A DNA stretch of 5,910 nucleotides from an uncultured Oxalobacteraceae bacterium (GTDB taxonomy: Bacteria > Pseudomonadota > Gammaproteobacteria > Burkholderiales > Burkholderiaceae_D). Within the stretch, counting starts at the first letter, position 1; each line of letters starts with the position of its first letter. Below the pieces are notes generated by a model. That model was not told where the DNA came from. It worked only from the letters and a program-made list of their open reading frames with translations, and made no database searches. This document shows, in pieces, positions 1 through 4,631 of this stretch. Made by a program: the position numbers and the translations under genes. Where the stretch lies: assembly GCA_937996605.1 (NCBI GenBank), contig CALKVB010000467.1:1-5910 (forward strand), given 5' to 3'.

Positions 1-1343
1 CGTTCACTTATGATTTCTATTTCGGGAATACAGGCTTAATCGATGTCTTCAAACCGCAAGCGCGTACGTGGTTTTGGAATATCTACAAAGACTTAGCGCA
101 ACAAGGTGCGGCTGGTGTATGGGGCGACTTGGGCGAGCCTGAGGTGCACCCGAGCGCACTACAGCATGAAGGTGCGAGTGCCGATGAAGTCCACAATATT
201 TACGGGCACGAATGGGCAAAACTGGTGGCGGAAGGCTATCGCAAAGATTTTCCGCAGCAGCGCCCGTTTATCTTGATGCGTGCAGGTTCTTCTGGTTCGC
301 AACGTTTTGGTTTAATTCCTTGGTCGGGCGATGTGAATCGCACTTGGGGTGGTTTGCGTTCGCAAACTGAAATCGCCTTACAAATGGGCATGCAAGGTTT
401 GGCCTATATGCATTCTGACTTAGGTGGATTTGCAGGCGCGAATCTCGACGATGAGTTGTATGCGCGTTGGTTGCAATATGGTGTGTTCCAACCGATTTTC
501 CGCCCCCATGCACAAGAAGAAGTGCCAGCAGAACCGATCTTCCGTTCTGAACAAGCCAAGGCTTTGGCACGCCAAGCGATTGAATTGCGCTATCGTCTTT
601 TGCCTTACAACTACACGCTGGCGTTTGAGAATAGCCAAACAGGCTTGCCTCTAATGCGTCCCGGCTTTTTTGCCGAGCCGGGCAATCCAGAGTTGTATAA
701 AGACGCGAGCACCTACCTGTGGGGCCAAGACTTTTTGGTGCAGCCGGTGACAAGTCCAGGTCAAAAAACAGCGAGTGTACGTTTTCCTGCCGACAGTGCT
801 TGGATTAATTTCTACAGAGGCCAACGTCATGCAGCCGCGACGCAAAGCCTAGAGCAATTGGAAGCGAGCCATATTCCAGTGTTCGTGCGTGCTGGTGCTT
901 TCATTCCTATGGTGCCAGAACAAGCAAAGTTGCAAAGCACCCAATTTTATGATGGTAGCCAACTTGAGCTGCATTACTATCACGATGAAAGTGTCACCCA
1001 TAGTAAGCGCCAATTGTATGAAGACGATGGTTTAACAGCCGATGCATGGGCGAAGGGGATGTATCGCTTGAGTGAGTTGACGGCAAAGGCGACTAAGGCC
1101 GTGGGAACTAAGCCTGCATCCCTGATCATCCATGTTCAGCAAAATCTCGGTAAAGCAGCATCGCAAGCACTGAAGCAAGAGCGACAAACTACGCTAGTGG
1201 TACATCAAATTGTCAACCAGCCTAAACAAGTGCTGCTCAATGGTGCGCCTGTGAAGATGGAGTGGGATGCGAAGCTGCAGCAAGTGAAAGTCAATTTCCA
1301 CGAAAAAGCAGGTAGTAAAAACCAGTTAAAGCTGATGTGGTAA
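1..1343 (+). CDS. GH31 alpha-glucosidase / 4-alpha-glucosyltransferase, C-terminal part (5' end outside window)
   Basis: The frame is open from base 3 with no start, so the N-terminus lies outside; 446 codons are visible. The enzyme should act on alpha-glucosides such as malto-oligosaccharides by the retaining GH31 mechanism. The nucleophile motif VWGDLGEPEVHP has its Asp at bases 126-128. The acid/base Asp is in PWSGDVNRTW at 330-332, 68 residues later. MRAG, HSDLGGFAG and FRPH are the other active-site landmarks. The rest forms the C-terminal beta domains, including the LYEDDG motif typical of the DUF5110-type region. WGDLGEPE, the 68-residue spacing and about 404 residues after the nucleophile match, from memory, Cellvibrio japonicus Agd31B, an oligosaccharide 4-alpha-D-glucosyltransferase; roughly 370 residues would then be missing. 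Whether it is secreted cannot be seen. The family is firm. The transglucosidase activity is an inference, and plain alpha-glucosidase is the alternative. The downstream LacI regulator fits sugar control. Confidence 0.93.
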   Translation, partial: FTYDFYFGNTGLIDVFKPQARTWFWNIYKDLAQQGAAGVWGDLGEPEVHPSALQHEGASADEVHNIYGHEWAKLVAEGYRKDFPQQRPFILMRAGSSGSQRFGLIPWSGDVNRTWGGLRSQTEIALQMGMQGLAYMHSDLGGFAGANLDDELYARWLQYGVFQPIFRPHAQEEVPAEPIFRSEQAKALARQAIELRYRLLPYNYTLAFENSQTGLPLMRPGFFAEPGNPELYKDASTYLWGQDFLVQPVTSPGQKTASVRFPADSAWINFYRGQRHAAATQSLEQLEASHIPVFVRAGAFIPMVPEQAKLQSTQFYDGSQLELHYYHDESVTHSKRQLYEDDGLTADAWAKGMYRLSELTAKATKAVGTKPASLIIHVQQNLGKAASQALKQERQTTLVVHQIVNQPKQVLLNGAPVKMEWDAKLQQVKVNFHEKAGSKNQLKLMW

Positions 1344-1344
1344 A

Positions 1345-1380
1345 GATTATTTTGGAAAAATTAGATAAATCGAAATAATC
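1345..1380 (+). repeat. AT-rich inverted repeat (stem-loop) just after the GH31 stop
   Basis: GATTATTT at 1345-1352 is the exact reverse complement of AAATAATC at 1373-1380. A few extra inner pairs (including wobble) are possible before the loop. It begins two bases after the stop codon, so it could form a 3'-end hairpin on the GH31 message. The stem is weak and AT-rich and purine-rich sequence follows instead of a T-run, so it is not a standard Rho-independent terminator. It may stabilise the transcript end, be a protein site, or be chance. Confidence 0.45.
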
Positions 1381-1412
1381 AGCAAGAAGGCAGGGAGTTG
1401 GTCGCGGTTTTC

Positions 1413-1441
1413 TTGTCATAGGGGGCGTCAGGCTTTACACT
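1413..1441 (+). promoter_or_regulatory. Putative sigma-70 promoter of the LacI-family gene
   Basis: TTGTCA (1413-1418, five of six consensus bases) and TACACT (1436-1441, four of six) are separated by exactly 17 bases. Transcription would start near 1448, about 30 bases before the ATG at 1479. The promoter sits in the gap between the GH31 gene and the regulator, so the regulator can be transcribed on its own. It is assigned from sequence match only. An overlapping TTTACA at 1434-1439 could act as another -35, but no good -10 follows it. Confidence 0.5.
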
Positions 1442-1455
1442 GCACGCTTTGTAAA
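1434..1455 (+). promoter_or_regulatory. Candidate operator for the LacI-family repressor
   Basis: TTTACA at 1434-1439 and TGTAAA at 1450-1455 are perfect reverse complements 10 bases apart. Two more symmetric pairs lie near the centre, so 8 of 11 positions pair. The 22-bp size and two-fold symmetry suit a LacI-family dimer. It covers the predicted -10 box and start point, where binding would block RNA polymerase. The regulator gene starts 23 bases further on, so autorepression is the simplest reading. The assignment to this protein is inferred. Confidence 0.45.
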
Positions 1456-1478
1456 ATTCATTCTGGTAGATTGCTTCA

Positions 1479-2492
1479 ATGAACCTGAAAAGCCTAGCTC
1501 AACAATTGGGGATCTCGGAAACGACGGTGAGTCGCGCCCTGAATGGTTACCCTGAAGTCAGCGAGCGTACTCGTCAACGTGTGCTGGCAGCCGCCGAAGA
1601 ATTTGGTTATCGCCCCAATCCTATGGCGCGTAGTTTGGCTTCAGGCCGCACTAACGTCATCGGTATCATCCATCCGCTATTTCCTAATGATTTAGCCGAC
1701 CCCATGTTTATGCAGATTGTTGGCGGTATGGTAGAAGCTTTAGAGTCACGCCAGATGGATCTCATCATGGCGCCAGTTTCACCGCTGCATGAGTTGCGTG
1801 CCTACGAACATATTGTCAAAGAGCGTCGCGTCGATGGCTTAATCGTCGGACGTACACACCTATACGATGAGCGCATTGCCTATTTGGCGAAACAGGGCCT
1901 GCCGTTTGTGGCGCATGGTCGTACTAGTGTCAATGAACCACACGCGTGGTTTGATTATGACAACGAAGCCGGCATGCGTATCGCGGTCGAACATTTGCTG
2001 GCGCATGGTCATCAGCGCATAGGTTTGATCAGTGCGCCACTCGACATGAATTTTGCCCGCCAACGTTTCGCCAGCTTCGGCAAAGCGCTCGACGCCGCAG
2101 GTCTTAAATCTGACCCACGCCACTTAATCGAGAACACCAATGACAGACGCAGCGGCTACTTGGCGATGCAAAAAATCTTGGCGAGTGATACCCCACCAAG
2201 TGCGGTCATCGTTGACAACCACATGTCAGGCGTAGGCGCCATGCGCGCCTTACTCGACGCCGGCGTCAAAATCGGTCAAGACATGTCCATCATCGTCTGG
2301 GGCAAAATGGAAGATTCACTCGCAGGCTACCATGTCACCACGATTGATCAACCGCATCCAGATTTGGCTGGCGCCAAGATGATAGAAATGCTGCTGGCCT
2401 TGCAAGCGGGTACACCGCCAGAACAATTGCAGGTGTTGTGGCAACCCGTGTTGATACCTGGCGAGACTGTGGGGCAGGTGAAACTCGGTTAG
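1479..2492 (+). CDS. LacI-family sugar-responsive transcriptional regulator
   Basis: This is a 337-residue cytoplasmic DNA-binding repressor, normal length for the LacI/GalR family. Residues 3-22 form the helix-turn-helix (SLAQQLGISETTVSRALNG). Glu14, Thr15 and Arg19 align with LacI Tyr17, Gln18 and Arg22, the base-reading positions. Residues 47-60 are the hinge helix, with Leu53 as the minor-groove wedge. From about residue 60 onwards is the periplasmic-binding-protein-like ligand and dimer domain, with the conserved segments DYDNEAG and HGHQRIGLIS. The start gives the family's usual N-terminus directly before the HTH, but no good Shine-Dalgarno is visible. It follows the GH31 gene on the same strand, so it probably senses an alpha-glucoside, as AglR-type regulators do. 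Ligand and targets are inferred. Its own upstream region carries a matching inverted repeat, and a strong terminator follows. Confidence 0.93.
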   Translation: MNLKSLAQQLGISETTVSRALNGYPEVSERTRQRVLAAAEEFGYRPNPMARSLASGRTNVIGIIHPLFPNDLADPMFMQIVGGMVEALESRQMDLIMAPVSPLHELRAYEHIVKERRVDGLIVGRTHLYDERIAYLAKQGLPFVAHGRTSVNEPHAWFDYDNEAGMRIAVEHLLAHGHQRIGLISAPLDMNFARQRFASFGKALDAAGLKSDPRHLIENTNDRRSGYLAMQKILASDTPPSAVIVDNHMSGVGAMRALLDAGVKIGQDMSIIVWGKMEDSLAGYHVTTIDQPHPDLAGAKMIEMLLALQAGTPPEQLQVLWQPVLIPGETVGQVKLG

Positions 2493-2518
2493 TTCATAAG
2501 ACTGTATAGGAAAGTATG

Positions 2519-2546
2519 AAAAGCGAGCTTGGGCTCGCTTTTTTAT
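2519..2546 (+). terminator. Rho-independent terminator after the LacI-family gene
   Basis: AAGCGAGC (2521-2528), the loop TTGG and GCTCGCTT (2533-2540) form a perfect 8-bp GC-rich stem. It extends by two A-T pairs (2519-2520 with 2541-2542), and a T-rich tail reaches 2544. It lies 27 bases past the stop codon and separates the sugar-regulator unit from the genes to the right. Confidence 0.9.
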
Positions 2547-2646
2547 TGCTTGTGAGCGTGGGGTTTTGTTCAACTTTCTTCTGTTTAATTTGCCTAGAAA
2601 ATCAAAATGATAGGCGCGAGCATATTTATTTTTTCTGAATCCAGCT

Positions 2647-2681
2647 GTGAAGTTGAAGTCAATAAGAGAAATCAACTTCAC
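2647..2681. repeat. Perfect 10-bp inverted repeat upstream of the lipoprotein gene
   Basis: GTGAAGTTGA (2647-2656) is the exact reverse complement of TCAACTTCAC (2672-2681), with a 15-base A-rich loop. A second 6-bp inverted repeat, CTATAT/ATATAG, shares its last base and runs to 2700. Neither is followed by a T-run on either strand, so they are poor terminators. Their place about 90-120 bases before the ATG suggests a regulator site or a structured leader, but no binding protein can be named. Confidence 0.6.
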
Positions 2682-2706
2682 TATATGCATTTTTATATAG
2701 CCGCGA

Positions 2707-2735
2707 TTGACTTTGCGAGCATCTACGCATAGGCT
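2707..2735 (+). promoter_or_regulatory. Weak promoter-like pair ahead of the lipoprotein gene
   Basis: TTGACT (2707-2712, five of six -35 bases) is followed after 17 bases by TAGGCT (2730-2735), which keeps only three of six -10 bases. It would start transcription near 2742, about 26 bases before the ATG. TATAAA at 2750-2755 looks more like a -10 box but has no partner at the right distance. Confidence 0.25.
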
Positions 2736-2767
2736 TTGGTTTTTTATCATATAAAAATGACATTCCA

Positions 2768-3577
2768 ATGCGAATACTAAATAAAATCCTTGTCGCAAGT
2801 AGCGTACTACTAATGTGTTCATGCGGCGGAGGCTCAAGTAGCGCTCCACAGACAGTTCCAGTAAACAATGTGTCGATCGCAACACCACCAAGTTTGGTGG
2901 GTATTTACGATGTCGATTACGGGCAATTTAAAGGTGTGTACACTTTTTTAGAGGATGGACGGTTCTCTGGCATGCATGGCACGACTACCATACTGGGGCA
3001 TCCGCACGGGACCTTAGCTGCCAACAGTTCCGTCGATGATTTAAAGCCTATAACTTGGGTGAATTACGTGGTCGTTCAGTTCGGTCACGAGGAGTTAGGC
3101 GCTGTGTTTGGTCGTAGTCTAAAGGATGGCGTACTTTCTTTGAAAATCAGTAGTGCAGCGATGGGTGCTTTGACGGCGACGGTCAAAGAGCAAAAAACAT
3201 GGGGGCCAAATTCTTCTAAAACACTGTATTTTGACCCTATTCCACTAAGTAGTCTGGCTGGAAACTATCTCGGTGATTCAGTTTCAATGGGGGCGAACAC
3301 TGACCCTCAATATGTGCAAGATTTCACGCTCGATAAACAAGGCAGTTTCCGATTTTCATGGGCTAGTTGTAGTTTTCAGGGAACCATAAGACAACATGGC
3401 AATACGGGCGTTTTTGATGCCTCGGTGGTACCTAGCGGTGATAATTGTAAATACAGAAACGTACTGAATGGGATCGCTATTCCGCTTTCCTTTATCAACA
3501 ATAAAGCGGTGCTTTCGTTTCAGTTAGATAGTTTAGATCGCTTGCAATCTCTGTCCTTACTAATGCAAGCGAATTAA
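2768..3577 (+). CDS. Putative lipoprotein of unknown function with two internal repeats
   Basis: I do not recognise this 269-residue protein. Its N-terminus is a short lipoprotein-type signal: basic RILNK, hydrophobic core ILVASSVLLM, then CSCGGGSSS. Cys19 is the likely lipidated residue, although Met at -3 makes the lipobox imperfect; Cys17 is the alternative. After a Ser/Pro-rich linker to about residue 40, two similar halves begin with SLVGIY (42-47) and SLAGNY (162-167). Each continues into alternating polar/hydrophobic stretches containing Gly-Arg/Ser-Phe, suggesting small beta-barrel or beta-sandwich repeats. Cys201 and Cys227 in the second half could form a disulfide. The protein is therefore probably anchored in the envelope and faces the periplasm or surface. 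ATG 2768 is the only usual start codon after the upstream in-frame stop at 2708-2710, but no Shine-Dalgarno is visible. It stands alone between a terminator and a 271-bp gap, so context gives no function. Confidence 0.8.
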   Translation: MRILNKILVASSVLLMCSCGGGSSSAPQTVPVNNVSIATPPSLVGIYDVDYGQFKGVYTFLEDGRFSGMHGTTTILGHPHGTLAANSSVDDLKPITWVNYVVVQFGHEELGAVFGRSLKDGVLSLKISSAAMGALTATVKEQKTWGPNSSKTLYFDPIPLSSLAGNYLGDSVSMGANTDPQYVQDFTLDKQGSFRFSWASCSFQGTIRQHGNTGVFDASVVPSGDNCKYRNVLNGIAIPLSFINNKAVLSFQLDSLDRLQSLSLLMQAN

Positions 3578-3645
3578 ATTTCGTCCTTCTGAGGATATCG
3601 GTGGCTAGTAAAAAGTTGTCGACTGCTTTAAATAAGATTTTTAGC

Positions 3646-3659
3646 GAAATTCGAATTTC
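3646..3659. repeat. 14-bp perfect palindrome
   Basis: GAAATTCGAATTTC reads the same on both strands. It lies 69 bases after the lipoprotein stop and about 190 before the ABC ATPase start. With no loop it would be a protein site rather than a hairpin. One such palindrome is not far from chance expectation in a window this long. Confidence 0.4.
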
Positions 3660-3686
3660 TATCCCTGTTCTGTTAGGGTGATGTCT

Positions 3687-3716
3687 TTGCACAGAATGGT
3701 AAATGCGTCGTAGGAT
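3687..3716 (+). promoter_or_regulatory. Very tentative promoter ahead of the ABC operon
   Basis: TTGCAC (3687-3692) and TAGGAT (3711-3716) are 18 bases apart. TAGGAT keeps four of six -10 bases, while TTGCAC keeps only the first TTG of the -35 box. The -10 overlaps the left arm of the TCGTAGGA/TCCTACGA inverted repeat. This is the best pair I found in the gap, but it is weak and leaves a leader of more than 120 bases. Confidence 0.2.
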
Positions 3717-3782
3717 TTCAAATCGGCCGTTTCGATAGGTGAATTGGAAGTTTCTCTTTCCTCCTACGAGTGATTGGAAATC
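3708..3782. repeat. Paired inverted and direct repeats upstream of the ABC operon
   Basis: TCGTAGGA (3708-3715) is the exact reverse complement of TCCTACGA (3762-3769). Beside each arm is a near-palindromic 11-mer: GATTTCAAATC (3714-3724) and GATTGGAAATC (3772-3782), identical at 9 of 11 positions and 58 bases apart. Apart from this cluster, the 14-bp palindrome and a tentative promoter, the 3578-3848 gap shows no gene and no Rho-independent terminator for the lipoprotein gene. The two-site layout is compatible with a regulator binding two operators with DNA looping, but chance is possible. Confidence 0.4.
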
Positions 3783-3848
3783 GCCACGTTTTGTTTTTCA
3801 CTGAACGATACGGCACGGCGCACAAAAGAGTCAAAATAAAACGAGAGA

Positions 3849-4631
3849 ATGTCGATGCAAAATGAAATTGATCATAATAATAGCGCGCAGCAAGAGTTTC
3901 AGTCAGCGCTGCGATTAACAAACTTGAGCAAACAATTTGATCGACCTGCGGTTGATCGATTGAACTTAAATATTAAGCGTGGCGAATTTTATGCCTTACT
4001 TGGCCCAAATGGCGCAGGTAAATCTACCACGCTTAGAATGATCGCAGGCTTGTTGCTACCAGATTCAGGTTCGATCGAGATTCTGGGTGTTGATCTTACC
4101 AAGGATCCTGCGGCAGCGAAACGTCGACTTGCTTATTTGCCAGACGATCCTATGCTCTACAACAAGCTTAAGCCTTTCGAATATCTCGAGTTTGTCGCAG
4201 GATTGTGGGGTATAGAACCAGAGATTGCACAAGACAGAGCAAGGCGTTTATTAGAACTGTTAGATTTGCTTAAACACTCGCACGAATTGACTGAAGGTTT
4301 TTCTCGTGGGATGAAGCAAAAGTTAGCCTTGGCGGGAGCTTTGATACACGAACCCGAGTTAATTATTTTGGATGAGCCACTGACAGGGCTTGATGTTGCG
4401 GCAGGCCGGCAGGTGAAAGATCTTTTGTTGGAACACGTCAAGCGTGGTGGTACGGTGATCTTGACGACGCATATTCTTGATGTTGCAGAACGCTTGGCCG
4501 AACGTATCGGGATCATTCAAAACGGCAAATTGCTGGTGGAGGGAAGTCTGACTGAGCTGCGCGAACAAAGCCGTCAGGGTTCTAAGTCATTGGAAGATCT
4601 CTTCCTCGAACTGACGGAGAGCGCGAGATGA
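3849..4631 (+). CDS. ABC transporter ATP-binding protein (EcsA-like / ABC-2 exporter type)
   Basis: This is a 260-residue cytoplasmic ATPase that should power the membrane protein encoded next. It has Walker A GPNGAGKST (52-60), ABC signature FSRGMKQK (151-158), Walker B LIILDEP (171-177), D-loop LTGLD (178-182) and switch His208. The Q-loop reads YLPDDPMLY (96-104), with Asp where many importers have Gln; this form is common in EcsA- and exporter-type ATPases. The C-terminal SLEDLFLEL (247-255) is also usual in that group. The start is uncertain: GAGAGA at 3843-3848 abuts ATG 3849 but sits six bases before ATG 3855, giving MQNEID, so 3855 may be used. The gene overlaps the permease gene by ATGA (4628-4631), so translation is probably coupled. 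The substrate is unknown. Confidence 0.95.
   Translation: MSMQNEIDHNNSAQQEFQSALRLTNLSKQFDRPAVDRLNLNIKRGEFYALLGPNGAGKSTTLRMIAGLLLPDSGSIEILGVDLTKDPAAAKRRLAYLPDDPMLYNKLKPFEYLEFVAGLWGIEPEIAQDRARRLLELLDLLKHSHELTEGFSRGMKQKLALAGALIHEPELIILDEPLTGLDVAAGRQVKDLLLEHVKRGGTVILTTHILDVAERLAERIGIIQNGKLLVEGSLTELREQSRQGSKSLEDLFLELTESAR
4616..4621 (+). promoter_or_regulatory. Shine-Dalgarno for the permease gene
   Basis: GGAGAG lies inside the last codons of the ATPase gene, six bases before the ATG at 4628. It supports that start and, with the 4-bp overlap, coupled translation of the two subunits. Confidence 0.65.

Larger units (their letters stand above)
2547..2767. other. AT-rich intergenic region ahead of the lipoprotein gene
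   Basis: No convincing gene lies here. Bases 2581-2760 are about 33% G+C by count, well below the flanking genes. The region holds GCCTA/TAGGC (2592-2596 and 2611-2615), the 10-bp inverted repeat at 2647-2681, and CTATAT/ATATAG (2681-2686 and 2695-2700). A weak promoter-like pair is annotated separately. The minus-strand open frame crossing it overlaps two real genes and has no recognisable protein features. Confidence 0.6.

Noticed and set aside
268..753. 161-codon open frame on the minus strand inside the GH31 gene
   Set aside because: It is antisense to the conserved catalytic region of GH31. The Cys/Arg/His-rich composition is typical of a shadow frame.
1434..1463. lac-promoter-like stretch GGCTTTACACT as the main -35 of the LacI-family gene
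   Set aside because: The resemblance to the E. coli lac promoter is limited to the -35 area; the sequence 17-18 bases later (TTCATT/TCATTC) is a poor -10. TTGTCA-N17-TACACT fits better.
2757..2780. Seven-codon ORF (MTFQCEY) overlapping the lipoprotein start, as a possible leader peptide
   Set aside because: It has no Shine-Dalgarno and no regulatory codon run, and one so short next to an AT-rich leader is expected by chance.
2316..2891. 191-codon open frame on the minus strand
   Set aside because: It overlaps the 3' end of the LacI-family gene, a strong + strand terminator and the lipoprotein signal sequence. Its translation is low-complexity-basic with no recognisable domain.
3583..3594. 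TCCT-TCTG-AGGA hairpin as a terminator for the lipoprotein gene
   Set aside because: The stem is only four base pairs and no T-run follows.
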